This document shows positions 8,716 through 17,845 of a stretch of DNA of 64,000 bases, in pieces; positions within the stretch are counted from its first letter, which is position 1; each line of letters opens with the position of its first letter. A model generated the notes under the pieces. The model saw nothing but the letters and a program-made list of their open reading frames with translations. It was not told the origin of the DNA and did not search any database. Origin of the DNA: Pseudomonas kribbensis (GTDB lineage: Bacteria; Pseudomonadota; Gammaproteobacteria; Pseudomonadales; Pseudomonadaceae); contig NZ_CP029608.1 in assembly GCF_003352185.1 (NCBI RefSeq), positions 2,666,001 to 2,730,000 of the forward strand, given 5' to 3'. A program made the translations under genes and the position numbers.

Positions 8716-9222
8716 ATGACCAGCCAAACCGAAACTGCCATCCTCGCCGGCGGCTGCTTCTGGGGTATGCAGGACCTGCTGCGGCGCTACCCCGGTGTCC
8801 TGAAGACGCGCGTCGGTTACACCGGCGGCGATGTGCCGAATGCCACCTACCGTAATCATGGCAGCCACGCCGAAGCCATCGAAATCGTCTTCGATCCTGC
8901 CGTTATCAGTTACCGGCAGATCCTCGAGTTCTTCTTTCAAATACATGACCCGACCACGCCCAACCGTCAGGGCAATGACCGAGGCCCCAGCTATCGCTCG
9001 GCGATCTATTACCTCAGCGAACAGCAACGCGACGTCGCCGAAGACACCGCCGCCGATGTCGACGCTTCGCGCCTGTGGCCTGGACGAGTGGTGACCGAAA
9101 TCGAACCGGCCGGGCCGTTCTGGGAAGCGGAGCCGGAGCACCAGGATTACCTGGAGCGCATTCCGAATGGTTACACCTGCCACTTCATTCGCCCGAACTG
9201 GAAGCTTCCGAAGCGCGCCTGA
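8716..9222 (+). CDS. msrA: Peptide-methionine (S)-S-oxide reductase MsrA
   Basis: The 168-residue enzyme reduces the S-epimer of methionine sulfoxide in proteins. The catalytic motif GCFWG sits at residues 13-17, with Cys14 as the nucleophile. The family signature GYTGG, the [16 protein letters not shown] block and YRSAIYY are all present. This is a short, MsrA-only form without an MsrB domain. The start at 8716 is preceded by GGGGAAGGAC. A strong terminator follows. Confidence 0.95.
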   Translation: MTSQTETAILAGGCFWGMQDLLRRYPGVLKTRVGYTGGDVPNATYRNHGSHAEAIEIVFDPAVISYRQILEFFFQIHDPTTPNRQGNDRGPSYRSAIYYLSEQQRDVAEDTAADVDASRLWPGRVVTEIEPAGPFWEAEPEHQDYLERIPNGYTCHFIRPNWKLPKRA

Positions 9223-9247
9223 GGTTCGGTAGCGCCAGTGTGAAAGA

Positions 9248-9292
9248 GGGAACTGGTCTGTTTTCCGAAAAACGGACCGGTTCCCTTTTTTT
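9248..9292 (+). terminator. Rho-independent terminator after msrA
   Basis: GGGAACTGGTCTG and CGGACCGGTTCCC form a long stem around a short A/T-rich loop, followed by seven T. It lies 25 bases after the msrA stop. Confidence 0.92.
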
Positions 9293-9377
9293 GCCTTCAG
9301 TCCAGAAAGGTAGCTAAGCAAATTAGCTATATGTTAGTTTCGCGTCCTCACCACGACCGCCGGGACTGACCCTACAC

Positions 9378-9896
9378 ATGACATCGCCTTCATCACCGCC
9401 CGATCCTTCCGAAGATCCCCGCAACCTGCAGATCGCCAGTGATGTCGTCGGCCAGCAGTTGCAACAGATCGCCATCCTCACGCGCAAGGCCGCCAGCCAT
9501 CTGGGCGCGGTTCTGGGTATCAATCAGACCGATGTCGCGGCGCTGGAACATCTGATCGCGGATGGACCTCTGCCGCCGACCGAGCTCGCGGTGCGGCTCT
9601 CAGTGACCACAGCGGGCATCACGCAGGTCATCGATCGACTGGAGCGTGCCGGGCATGTGGTCCGCGAGCGGCAAATCAATGACAAGCGCCGGGTGCTGGT
9701 GTGTCCGGTTCCGGAATCGGTGGCGCAGGCCTATCGGCATATCGCGCCGATGCTCGATGGCCTGAGCGCCGTGCTCGGAGCCCTCGATGGCGAGGATCGC
9801 GCCGTGGTTGAAGCCTTCCTGGGTCAAGTGATCGAGGTCTACCGCACCACGTTGCCGGGCAGCGCTGTGGCCATGTCTGAAAACCGGGGCGCGTGA
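9378..9896 (+). CDS. MarR-family transcriptional regulator
   Basis: The 172-residue protein shows the MarR winged helix: INQTDVAALEHLIADGPLPP, then LSVTTAGITQVIDRLERAGHVVRE and the wing DKRRVLV. Its stop codon overlaps the start of the monooxygenase gene (TGATG), so the two are translationally coupled. The regulator probably controls that monooxygenase in response to a phenolic or drug-like ligand, as MarR proteins often do. Confidence 0.88.
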   Translation: MTSPSSPPDPSEDPRNLQIASDVVGQQLQQIAILTRKAASHLGAVLGINQTDVAALEHLIADGPLPPTELAVRLSVTTAGITQVIDRLERAGHVVRERQINDKRRVLVCPVPESVAQAYRHIAPMLDGLSAVLGALDGEDRAVVEAFLGQVIEVYRTTLPGSAVAMSENRGA

Positions 9897-11092
9897 TGAA
9901 TCCCAAAAAAGTACTGGTGACTGGCGCAAGCATCGCCGGACCTGCGCTGGCCTATTGGCTGTCTCGGCAGGGCATGGACGTCACAGTGGTGGAGAGGGCG
10001 CCTGCGTTTCGTGATGGCGGACAGACGATTGACGTGCGGGGCGCCGGGCGTGAGGTCGTCCGGCGCATGGGCCTGGAAGGTTTGATTCGGGCGAACACGA
10101 CCCAGGAACAGGGCATCGCCTTCGTTGACCAGAACAACCGGACCAAGGCGTTTCTGGGAGTCGATGCGTTCGACGGGGAGGGGCCGATTGCCGAACTGGA
10201 GATTCTGCGGGGCGAACTCGCCAAACTGCTGATCCAGCACAGCCAGGACCGTGTCCTGTACCGATTCGGCGATAGTGTTGAAGCCATGGAAGACGATGGC
10301 GAGCAGGTTCACGTTCGCTTCGAACAGGGTAGCGAGCAGGTTTACGATCTGGTGATCGTGGCGGAAGGGATTGGTTCGACGACCCGCAACCGAGTGTTCG
10401 GCAACGAGGTCCAGCGTCGTCCTCTCAATCTGTATACGGCTTACTTTACCGTGCCTCGACAGCCGAGCGATGGCCAGGTCATGCGCTGGCATAACCTTCC
10501 GGGTGGTCGCTGTGTCTGCTTGCGGCCGGACAATCTGGGCACCACCCGCGCGTTTCTGTCTTTTCAGCAGGCACCGTGTGGATACGAAAAACTCGCGCAG
10601 GACGAACAGAAATCCTTGCTCAGGCAAATATTCGCCGACGCCGGTTGGGAGACACCTCGCGTGCTGGCTGCATTGGAAGATGCCACCGATCTTTATCTGG
10701 ACGCAGTGGGGCAGGTCAAAATGTCCCGCTGGTCCAAGGGGCGCATTGCACTGGTCGGGGACGCGGCTTATTGCGCATCGCCCATCAGCGGCATGGGTAC
10801 CAGCCTGGGGCTGTGTGGCGCCTATGTGCTGGCCGGTGAACTGGGGCGTCATGCCGACCATACCCAGGCGTTCGCGGCCTATGAAAAACGGATGCGGCCC
10901 TTCGTCGCCCAGGCGCAAAGCGTGCCCGGATTCGCCCCCAGACTGGCCTCGCCGCATTCGCGCCTTGGCATTGCCTTGGGCCACGCGGTGTTGAGGCTGG
11001 CGAGTGCACCGGGGTTCAGGCGCCTGTTCGGGAAAATCCTTTCGCCGAAGGCCGATGCTATCGAGTTGCCGGAGTATGGCGAGCGGCAGTGA
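9896..11092 (+). CDS. FAD-dependent monooxygenase (PHBH/TetX-like)
   Basis: The 398-residue flavoprotein has an N-terminal FAD-binding fingerprint (VTGASIAGPALAYWLSRQG, then an acidic residue at VVERA) and the second FAD motif GDAAYCASPISGMGTSLG near residue 285. It belongs to the group A flavin monooxygenases that hydroxylate aromatics or inactivate antibiotics. The ATG at 9896 overlaps the MarR stop; a GTG three bases earlier is an alternative. The coupled MarR gene suggests substrate-induced expression. The substrate is unknown. The stop codon is three bases before repeat copy 4. Confidence 0.87.
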   Translation: MNPKKVLVTGASIAGPALAYWLSRQGMDVTVVERAPAFRDGGQTIDVRGAGREVVRRMGLEGLIRANTTQEQGIAFVDQNNRTKAFLGVDAFDGEGPIAELEILRGELAKLLIQHSQDRVLYRFGDSVEAMEDDGEQVHVRFEQGSEQVYDLVIVAEGIGSTTRNRVFGNEVQRRPLNLYTAYFTVPRQPSDGQVMRWHNLPGGRCVCLRPDNLGTTRAFLSFQQAPCGYEKLAQDEQKSLLRQIFADAGWETPRVLAALEDATDLYLDAVGQVKMSRWSKGRIALVGDAAYCASPISGMGTSLGLCGAYVLAGELGRHADHTQAFAAYEKRMRPFVAQAQSVPGFAPRLASPHSRLGIALGHAVLRLASAPGFRRLFGKILSPKADAIELPEYGERQ

Positions 11093-11095
11093 TTC

Positions 11096-11138
11096 AATGG
11101 GGACAGATTTATTATCAACAAATAAATCTGTCCCCATT
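11096..11138. repeat. Palindromic repeat, copy 4
   Basis: A 43-base copy with the same arms, but with a centre containing TATCAACA. The left flank, TGATTCAATGGGG, is identical to that of copy 5, and its TGA is the monooxygenase stop codon. Copies 4 and 5 thus form a second subtype. Confidence 0.92.
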
Positions 11139-11246
11139 TTGTTTAGAATTGCGCCCCCTGCAGTTCTGCAGGTTTGTCATGGAACGCAGCCTTACGAACC
11201 TGCACCAGGCAATCGGCTTCCACAAATTGAACAAGGACAAAGTCTC

Positions 11247-11726
11247 ATGGGTATGAGAACGGCTGCGTTGGTTTTGTTGCTTGCAACGTCACTGACCGCC
11301 TGTGGAGGAAGCAAGGACAAGGCCACGGAACTGGTCGATATCAGCGGCGCCTTCAAGGAACATTACGATGAGGTGGTGGAAACCGTAATGCGAGATTACT
11401 CGCCACGTTACATGGCGGTGATGGACGAAGAAATCCGCGAGGTTGTGGAAGACAAGGTTCCCTTCGACGAGATCAGAAACCTGCGGATCGATACCCTGGC
11501 GGCTCACTTGCAGCCGGATGAACTCAATGCAGCGATTCGTGCCCACGATAACCCCGCGCAGAGCAAAGATATTTTGAATAACACGCCTGAGGGCCGCGCC
11601 TTTCTGGACAAGATTTTCGACGCTGAAGACACCGTCGAAAATACCTTCCAGGCCCTGCTGAAGGAGCGTGAACCAGCCATCCTTGAAGCGCTGGATAAGA
11701 TCAATAACAAGAGGCTGGATGGATGA
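11247..11726 (+). CDS. Small lipoprotein, DUF2059-like fold uncertain
   Basis: A 159-residue protein with a clear lipoprotein signal (hydrophobic residues 6-17, lipobox LTAC, Cys19). The mature part is highly charged and helical, with no recognised catalytic motif. The start at 11247 is chosen because it gives a complete signal peptide. The stop codon TGA is part of the left flank of repeat copy 5. Function unknown; its overall length and helical charge pattern resemble small DUF2059-type envelope proteins, but this is weak. Confidence 0.7.
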   Translation: MGMRTAALVLLLATSLTACGGSKDKATELVDISGAFKEHYDEVVETVMRDYSPRYMAVMDEEIREVVEDKVPFDEIRNLRIDTLAAHLQPDELNAAIRAHDNPAQSKDILNNTPEGRAFLDKIFDAEDTVENTFQALLKEREPAILEALDKINNKRLDG

Positions 11727-11729
11727 TTC

Positions 11730-11772
11730 AATGGGGACTGATTTATTATCAAAAAATAAATCTGTCCCCATT
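11730..11772. repeat. Palindromic repeat, copy 5
   Basis: A 43-base copy with one arm change (GGGGACTG against GGGGACAG). It starts three bases after the lipoprotein stop codon. It is followed by a short tail repeating CATTTATT and GTCCCCATTTATT (about 11777-11799), which looks like a partial extra half. Confidence 0.9.
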
Positions 11773-11831
11773 TATTCACATTTATTGTCCCCATTTATTC
11801 TGAGCGTAGACCGCTTTTGGAACCCCGCCTT

Positions 11832-12395
11832 TTAGCGTTGAGTGTTTTGCGCGGGCGTCTGCTTCTGGCTGACTTGAGGTGTGGTGCAAAGCCTGTCGAG
11901 AAAGGTCGAAACCTGCCGTTTGCCACGCAGACGCACTACCGGGATGTCTGGCCCGATTGATTGACGTACGTTATCGATACCCGGGCGGTAATCCCGGTCA
12001 AAGGTCCATACGAACTTCAGAAACGTCAGGAATTTTCTGTCGATTTTCTCTCTGCAGCCTGTCGCGAGATCCGGGCGAGGGCGGTTCATGATGCTGCGCC
12101 GAATTACGCGGGCGAAGCAGGTGAGTCGCGGCGTATCGAGCCAGATAATCAGGTCGGCACGGGGCAGGCGCAGATCGAAGGTTCGCCGGGCATAGTTGCC
12201 TTCACACACCCATGAATCTGCTTTGATTGCTTCGCGGACCCGTGTGCGGAACTGCTCCGCGTCGGGCTCGACCCAGCCTGGTTCCCAGAACAAGGTGTCC
12301 AGGTGAACCACGGGAAGGTTCAGGCGCCGGCCGAGGGTGCGGGCGAGGGTGGATTTGCCGCTGCCGGCGTTGCCCAGAATCACGATCCGTTGCAT
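11832..12395 (-). CDS. P-loop nucleoside-kinase-like ATPase
   Basis: The 187-residue protein starts MQRIVILGNAGSGKSTLARTL, a Walker A at residues 8-16. It continues as a compact adenylate-kinase-like fold with the HLDTLFWEPGW motif found in proteins annotated as DNA topology modulation protein (FlaR-related). Its true substrate is not established for this family. It stands alone, pointing away from the saccharopine-dehydrogenase-like gene. Confidence 0.8.
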   Translation of the reverse strand: MQRIVILGNAGSGKSTLARTLGRRLNLPVVHLDTLFWEPGWVEPDAEQFRTRVREAIKADSWVCEGNYARRTFDLRLPRADLIIWLDTPRLTCFARVIRRSIMNRPRPDLATGCREKIDRKFLTFLKFVWTFDRDYRPGIDNVRQSIGPDIPVVRLRGKRQVSTFLDRLCTTPQVSQKQTPAQNTQR

Positions 12396-12559
12396 GGGGA
12401 CGTCCTGTCGAAAAAAGCCGGCAATTGTGCAGGCTCCGGGTGTTCAATCAAAGCGGATTCAGTCGTATTTCTTGCCTGACCCGACGATATCAGGGAAGCT
12501 CCCGCGAATCCTGTCTCGGGCAAGTTGGCTGTACGATCGAATCGTTAGGGAAGCGTTGC

Positions 12560-13687
12560 ATGGCGTTCAAGGTGTTGGTGGTCGGTGGGTATGGAAACTT
12601 CGGCAGCATCGTCTGCCGGCATCTGGCGTCGATGCCTGATGTTGATCTGGCGATCTCGGGTCGTGATCCGCACAAGTTGCTGCGCAAGGTCGAGGCGTTG
12701 CAAGCCGCTTCCGGAAAAGCCTGCGCAAGTTGGTGCGGCGATGCCATGGGGCCCGGGTTCCAATCCGCATTGGGCTCGATGGGGATTGAATTGGTCATTC
12801 ACACCGGAGGCCCGTTTCAGGGGCAGTCCTATGCGGTAGCCGAAAGCTGCATCGAGGCCGGTGTGAACTATTGCGATCTGTCTGACTGCCGAACCTTCGT
12901 CAACGGTATCGGCGTACTCGATGCGCGCGCGAAAGCAGCGGGCGTGGCGATTCTCAGTGGTTGCAGTTCGGTGCCGACCCTGTCTTCGGCCATCATCGAT
13001 CAGCAGCGCTATCGCTTTCAGCGCATAGATTCGATCGAGCATGGCATTTCCTCTTCCGCGAAGATGCCGGGGCTGTCGACTGTCGAAGGTGTGCTTGCCT
13101 ACGCGGGCAAGCCGATCAAGCAGCTCAAGGATGGCCGGGTTCACGAGGTCCCGGGCTGGCAGGATCTGACGCTTCGCAAAATGCCGCACCTGGGCACCCG
13201 CTTGCTGGCTAACGTCGACGTGCCGGACATGGACATCTTCGCCGGTCGTTACGGTGCCCGGACCTTGAGCTTCAAGGCGGGTGCGGGTTTGAAACTCGGT
13301 GGTGTCGCCAATGCCCTGTTCGCCCAGGCCCAGAAGATGGGGCTGATTCGGGACCATGCGCCCTGGGCTGCGCGCCTGCATCGCCTGGGTACCCGCTTTG
13401 AACGATTCGGCGATGGCAAAAGTGCGATGTACATCGACGTGCAGGGGCTCGGGGTTGAAGGACAACCGCTGTCCATGACCGCTCAGTTGACGGCATGGAA
13501 TGACAAGGGCCCGGAAATCCCGAGCTGCGCCGCTGTTGCCCTAGCCACCAAAATGGCCCAAGGCTATGTACCTGAACCCGGCGCCCGGCCTTGCGTGGGC
13601 GAAATCACCGTCGACGAATACATGGCCGCAATCAACGACCCTGAAAACCTCAGCCTGTCCGTGCATTTCTCTGACGGGCAGCGCTGA
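12560..13687 (+). CDS. Saccharopine dehydrogenase-like NAD(P)-binding protein
   Basis: The 375-residue protein has an N-terminal Rossmann motif (VVGGYGNFGSIVCRHLA) and the saccharopine-dehydrogenase NADP-binding core, including IHTGGPFQGQSYAVAESCIEAGVNYCDLSD. Such proteins are putative oxidoreductases, often with unknown substrate. The start at 12560 was preferred to a much longer open frame because the family begins at the Rossmann strand. It lies two bases before a small membrane protein gene, so the two probably form an operon. Confidence 0.82.
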   Translation: MAFKVLVVGGYGNFGSIVCRHLASMPDVDLAISGRDPHKLLRKVEALQAASGKACASWCGDAMGPGFQSALGSMGIELVIHTGGPFQGQSYAVAESCIEAGVNYCDLSDCRTFVNGIGVLDARAKAAGVAILSGCSSVPTLSSAIIDQQRYRFQRIDSIEHGISSSAKMPGLSTVEGVLAYAGKPIKQLKDGRVHEVPGWQDLTLRKMPHLGTRLLANVDVPDMDIFAGRYGARTLSFKAGAGLKLGGVANALFAQAQKMGLIRDHAPWAARLHRLGTRFERFGDGKSAMYIDVQGLGVEGQPLSMTAQLTAWNDKGPEIPSCAAVALATKMAQGYVPEPGARPCVGEITVDEYMAAINDPENLSLSVHFSDGQR

Positions 13688-13689
13688 CC

Positions 13690-14181
13690 ATGCTTTATCT
13701 GTGCCTCAAATACATCCATGTGATTGCCGCGGTTTTCCTGTTCGGATTCGGCATGGGGTCCTACCTGTATCTGATCGCAGCCAGCCGCACCGCCAACCCT
13801 CAGGTGATCGCTCACGTGGCGAAAATGGTCGTGCGCTTCGACGCATGGATCACCACCCCGGCAGGCTTCATTCAGATCGCATCGGGCTATGGGCTGATCA
13901 GGCTGGCCGGCCTGCCGTTGACCACGGAATGGGTGCTGACCTCGTTGATCATCTTTCTTTGCGTGGGTTCGCTCTGGCTGCCGGTGCTGGTGCTGCAGAA
14001 GCGTTTGTACGTGATGGCTTCGAATGCGATCGAAACCGGGGGAGGGCTCGCGGATGAGTACCGCTCGGTCTACCGGAAATGGTTCTGGATGGGGGTGGCC
14101 GGTTTTCTGGGGATGTTCGTGATCGTCTTGATGATGGTGACGAAGATGACGCCCGTACAGGTAGCCGGACTGCTGCTGTAG
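13690..14181 (+). CDS. DUF2269-family integral membrane protein
   Basis: A 163-residue protein with four predicted membrane helices (about 4-28, 50-75, 82-105 and 138-160). It opens LYLCLKYIHVIAAVFLFGFGMGSY, the typical beginning of DUF2269 proteins, whose conserved His in the first helix is present. Function unknown; a haem- or redox-related role has been suggested for similar four-helix proteins. It starts two bases after the upstream dehydrogenase-like gene. Confidence 0.82.
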   Translation: MLYLCLKYIHVIAAVFLFGFGMGSYLYLIAASRTANPQVIAHVAKMVVRFDAWITTPAGFIQIASGYGLIRLAGLPLTTEWVLTSLIIFLCVGSLWLPVLVLQKRLYVMASNAIETGGGLADEYRSVYRKWFWMGVAGFLGMFVIVLMMVTKMTPVQVAGLLL

Positions 14182-14205
14182 CGGGGCGGAGGCATATAGG
14201 CCGGA

Positions 14206-14228
14206 GGCCCGACGCGATGCATCGGGCC
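14206..14228. terminator. Bidirectional terminator-like hairpin
   Basis: GGCCCGA and TCGGGCC form a perfect 7-base stem with a 9-base loop between two converging genes. It lacks a clear U tract, so its activity as an intrinsic terminator is uncertain. Confidence 0.45.
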
Positions 14229-14244
14229 GCGGCGACATCGTGAT

Positions 14245-15234
14245 TTAAACAGTCACCACAATCTTTCCGACCTGCTGATTGGCCTCAAGAAAGCGATGCG
14301 CTTCCTGAATATCCTCAAGGGCGAACGTCTTCGCGATGATCGGCTTCAGCGCGCCTGATGCGAGGCCATCGCCGATGAACGCCTTGGCTCGGGCCAGCGC
14401 CGCAGGATCCGCGACGATCTCTGCGTAAAGATAGCCCTTGAGCGTCAGGCTTTTACCCAGCACGGTGAACAGCGGGAACGGCGTGGGTTCCGGGCTCAAT
14501 GCGCCGTACTCGAGCAGAATGCCGCCCCTGGCCATGCTCTGGGTGAGCTGTTCGAACCCGGGGCCGCCGATCGGATCGAACACCACGCGCGCACCCTGGC
14601 CATCGGTCAGGGCCATGACGGCGGCGACGATATCCTCTTCATCGCTGACGATGACGTGCGCGGCGCCGGCATCCAGCAAGGCTTGCTTCTTCGCGCGGGT
14701 GCGGGTCACGGCAATCGAAGTCGCGCCGACCATTCGGGCAATCTGGAAGGCTGCCAGGCCGACGCTGCTGGAGGCGGCTGTGACCAGCACAAAATCGTTC
14801 TTCGTCAGTCTGGCCTGTTCGACCAGCGCGCCCCACGCGGTGACGTATTGCATCCAGGAGGCAGCAGCCTGTTCGAAGGACAGGTTCGACGGGTGTTTGA
14901 CCGTCAGCTCGGCGGGCACGTTGGCCAGTTCGCCGTAGGTGCCCCATTTGGCGATGTCCAGCGGCGGAATCAGGCTGACTGCATCGCCGACCTTGAACTC
15001 GCTGACACCGGCACCGACGGCAACCACCACCCCGGCCGCTTCATAACCGAGGCGGCTGGGAAATTGTGCTTCCTGCAGGTAGGCGTGATTGCGGAACATG
15101 ACCTCGGCCCGATTCAACCCGAAAGCCTTGACCTCGATTTGCACCTCGCCGGATGCCGGCGCCGGTACATCGACCGATTCCAGTTTCAAAACGCTTGCGT
15201 CGCCGTATTCATGAATTCTGACAATGCGTGCCAT
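14245..15234 (-). CDS. MDR-family NADPH:quinone oxidoreductase-like dehydrogenase
   Basis: The 329-residue protein belongs to the medium-chain dehydrogenase/reductase superfamily. It has a GroES-like N-terminal domain (about 1-125; LGYEAAGVVVAVG) and a Rossmann domain (about 130-290; VTAASSSVGLAAFQIARM). The structural zinc cysteines are absent, which favours a quinone oxidoreductase or enoyl reductase type. The start at 15234 matches the family's MARIVRIHEYG beginning. A LysR gene is divergent, 168 bases away, and is its likely regulator. Confidence 0.85.
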   Translation of the reverse strand: MARIVRIHEYGDASVLKLESVDVPAPASGEVQIEVKAFGLNRAEVMFRNHAYLQEAQFPSRLGYEAAGVVVAVGAGVSEFKVGDAVSLIPPLDIAKWGTYGELANVPAELTVKHPSNLSFEQAAASWMQYVTAWGALVEQARLTKNDFVLVTAASSSVGLAAFQIARMVGATSIAVTRTRAKKQALLDAGAAHVIVSDEEDIVAAVMALTDGQGARVVFDPIGGPGFEQLTQSMARGGILLEYGALSPEPTPFPLFTVLGKSLTLKGYLYAEIVADPAALARAKAFIGDGLASGALKPIIAKTFALEDIQEAHRFLEANQQVGKIVVTV

Positions 15235-15402
15235 GGTTACCTCTTCTGTGATCAATGAGGCCGGTGTGGCCAGCCTTAGTTCGAGTAAAAAAAACGCGCC
15301 TGTTGCCGTTGTGCGCGTTGTTTCCATGGCCGCCAATTTAGGCTTTGGCCCGGGCCGGATAAAGACCTACGATAGCGCAACACTAGAAACACAGGGTTTC
15401 CA

Positions 15403-16293
15403 ATGGATCGCCTCACATTGATGGCCGTCTTCGTCAAAGCGGTGGAGCTTGGCTCCTTCAGCGCGGTGGCCGATGAGCTCAATCTGTCCCCGCAACTGGT
15501 CGGCAAACAGGTCAAGATGCTCGAGCAACATCTGGGTGTCTCGCTGCTCAATCGCACGACCCGCAAACAGAGCCTGACCGACTTCGGCCGCACGTTCTAT
15601 CAACGGGCGAAGCTGATCCTGGCCGATATGGACGCCGCCGAAGAAATGGCCGCGATGACCCGAGGCGTGCCCAGTGGTCGGCTCAGAATCAACGCACCGG
15701 TCACCTTTGGCGTCAGCACGCTGGCGCCTCGCCTGCTGGAGTACATGGTCAGGTATCCGCAGGTGTCGGTGGATCTGACCTTGTCCAACGAACTCGTTGA
15801 CCTGCTGGAGGGCGGGTATGACGTGGTGTTTCGAATCGGTGAACTGTCTGACAGCGGCCTGAAGGCATTGCCTTTGAAGCCATATCAAATGGTGCTGTGC
15901 GCGGCGCCTGCCTATCTGGCCAGGCGTCCTCCGATCACGACCCCGCTGGATCTGCAGGAACATGAATGCCTGGCGTTCGCCTATTCCGACGGTCGTTCCC
16001 ACATTCGTCTGGAAGGACCGGACGGTTGCATCGACGTGCCGATTAAAAGCAGATTGACGATCAATCAGGCGGACCCGTTGCTGTCGGCAGCAGTCGCCGG
16101 ACTGGGTGTGGTGCTGTTGCCGTTGGAGCTGGTCAAGGATGCGCTGAGAAGCGGAACGCTGGTCGGGCTGCTGCCGGACTACAACGTCCCGGTCTCACCG
16201 ATGAATCTTCTGTACGCACCGGACCCTCGGTTGACGCCCAAGCTGCGAAGCTTCGTGGATTTTGCGAGGGCTGTGTTTGGGACGGCGGCGTGA
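15403..16293 (+). CDS. LysR-family transcriptional regulator
   Basis: A 296-residue LysR protein with the HTH at residues 2-60 (LMAVFVKAVELGSFSAVADELNLSP) and an effector-binding domain after about residue 90. It resembles the CrgA/DmlR-like branch that controls a divergent oxidoreductase. Here the divergent quinone-oxidoreductase gene is the expected target. Effector unknown. Confidence 0.86.
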   Translation: MDRLTLMAVFVKAVELGSFSAVADELNLSPQLVGKQVKMLEQHLGVSLLNRTTRKQSLTDFGRTFYQRAKLILADMDAAEEMAAMTRGVPSGRLRINAPVTFGVSTLAPRLLEYMVRYPQVSVDLTLSNELVDLLEGGYDVVFRIGELSDSGLKALPLKPYQMVLCAAPAYLARRPPITTPLDLQEHECLAFAYSDGRSHIRLEGPDGCIDVPIKSRLTINQADPLLSAAVAGLGVVLLPLELVKDALRSGTLVGLLPDYNVPVSPMNLLYAPDPRLTPKLRSFVDFARAVFGTAA

Positions 16294-16309
16294 AGGAAGA
16301 TTGTGGCCG

Positions 16310-16861
16310 TCATCTCTGATTTTCTGGCTGGCTTGTAGCCCATTGCTCCCTGGTCAGCCCGTAACACTTGCACCAGGCCGGTGTCGTGGACAGCTTCAGC
16401 TCGGCATCATACAAGTGCACCGCACCGATCTTCATGGCGGCTTTCTGCGAGCGGATGTTCGACGGGGCGATGTGGAGATAGACCGTGTCGTACGCCTTGA
16501 AGGCGTGTTCCAGCATCAGTTGCTTAAGTTCGCGATTGGTCTCGCCACCCCATTTCGCCCGCACCAGAAAGGTGTACCCGATGGCGATACTGTCCGGCAG
16601 GTCGGGCGGTGTGTAATAACTCGACATGCCCACGATCAGCCCCGAGTCGATATCGATGACGGCCAGGGTTTTACCGGTGGCCAGCCGCGCGGCGAAGTAC
16701 GTTTCGAATACCGGCCGCTCATGGCGGTCGCTGGCGGGATGGCCTGCCCAGATCTGCGGGTCCGAGGCCGCCAGAAACAGGCCTTCAAAATCGTTTTCGG
16801 TCAGAGGCCTGAGTCTCAGCGTGCTCCCGCATAAAACGGGTTGGCAGTCGAAGTCGCGCAT
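16310..16861 (-). CDS. GNAT-family N-acetyltransferase
   Basis: The 183-residue protein fits the RimJ/RimL-like GNAT group: it begins with LRLRPLTENDFEGLF, has GVEIGYTFL-like strand IAIGYTFLVRAKWGGETN, and a C-terminal NIRSQKAAMKIGAV block. It would transfer an acetyl group from acetyl-CoA to an amine or peptide N-terminus. The start at 16861 is preceded by AGGAA; an ATG 18 codons upstream is possible but lacks a good site. Confidence 0.83.
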   Translation of the reverse strand: MRDFDCQPVLCGSTLRLRPLTENDFEGLFLAASDPQIWAGHPASDRHERPVFETYFAARLATGKTLAVIDIDSGLIVGMSSYYTPPDLPDSIAIGYTFLVRAKWGGETNRELKQLMLEHAFKAYDTVYLHIAPSNIRSQKAAMKIGAVHLYDAELKLSTTPAWCKCYGLTREQWATSQPENQR

Positions 16862-17008
16862 TTGAATGGGTTCCTGACCAGTTGAATTGTGGGAAGGGAG
16901 CCAGTCTAGAGCCACGGATCCTCAAGAAAAGATCCAATGCGCCTGATATTGATGGAGCCATCGCGCTCAAGCTTGATATCTACGGTTTCGACGCTTGAGT
17001 CGCCGCCG

Positions 17009-17845
17009 TCATACAACGCTGTCACGTTGCAGGCTGCTCATATGCCCGATGCCCGCAGCCTTCAAACGGTTCACCAGGTCATCGCGCGCTGCGCGCCCAC
17101 CCGAACGAATGTATTCAAGCTCCGACGCTGTGATCAATACCACGGAAACCATTCTGACCGGGGATAGAGGCATGTCATCCAGTCGGGTAGGGAAGTCCGG
17201 TTCAGGGGCGCCCAGCAGGACGCCGGTTGAGTCGTCCTCGGTCACGAAATGTGCGGGCAGTTGATCGCTCATGTGACTGGACAGGCTGAACCCGGGAATT
17301 TCGATGGATAGCGCACCGTACTGGTCGAGTCGGTGGGTAATTCCTCCAGCGTCTGCCACCGTTTTGGCAATGTGCTCCACCAGCTCGAATGCCCAGCTGC
17401 GCTGGAAAGGGGCGACATCACCCAAGGGACCACGGGCGTGCTCGGGTATATCGGCGGTTTCCAGGAACAACTCCATTTCGAAACCGTTGCCCGTCCCTTC
17501 AGCATCATCATCGAAAGGGTCCGACAGGCCTTCAGTGGCGATGATTATGTTGTCGCCACGGCGAATGACTCGATAGGCCTGGCGCGTCGAGGGCCAGTAA
17601 GGACCGCCGGAAAAACTCGGGCTGATCATGTAGGCAAGGACATCCCGCTCCACGGTGCCGATAGATCCCCAGTAGCGATCCAGACATGCTGCACCGGCCG
17701 TTCTGGCTGCCATGTTTGCTGCTTCAGCCTCATTCAGGTTGCCGGCAGTCACCAGTTCTTGCAGATGAAGGGCTTGTGGTGAGGCCTGGGTGTCCTGGTT
17801 AAAAGGACGTTTCAATGAGTCGAGAAGCTTCTTGAACAAATTCAT
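17009..17845 (-). CDS. Hypothetical protein, possible SUFU-like domain
   Basis: A 278-residue soluble protein. The middle and C-terminal parts (about 80-278) contain YWPSTRQAYRVIRRGDN, GLSDPFDD, a long helix around SWAFELVEHIAKTV and the ending SLQRDSVV. This resembles bacterial suppressor-of-fused-like proteins, which are often immunity or accessory proteins, but the match is by memory only. The first four bases of its start codon overlap the end of nothing upstream; its start ATGA overlaps the stop of the lipoprotein gene 17842-18735, so the two genes are coupled. Confidence 0.55.
   Translation of the reverse strand: MNLFKKLLDSLKRPFNQDTQASPQALHLQELVTAGNLNEAEAANMAARTAGAACLDRYWGSIGTVERDVLAYMISPSFSGGPYWPSTRQAYRVIRRGDNIIIATEGLSDPFDDDAEGTGNGFEMELFLETADIPEHARGPLGDVAPFQRSWAFELVEHIAKTVADAGGITHRLDQYGALSIEIPGFSLSSHMSDQLPAHFVTEDDSTGVLLGAPEPDFPTRLDDMPLSPVRMVSVVLITASELEYIRSGGRAARDDLVNRLKAAGIGHMSSLQRDSVV

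Noticed and set aside
12227..12559. N-terminal extension of the saccharopine dehydrogenase-like gene by 111 codons
   Set aside because: The extra residues are Arg/Cys-rich, lie opposite the P-loop kinase gene and its promoter, and precede the expected Rossmann beginning.
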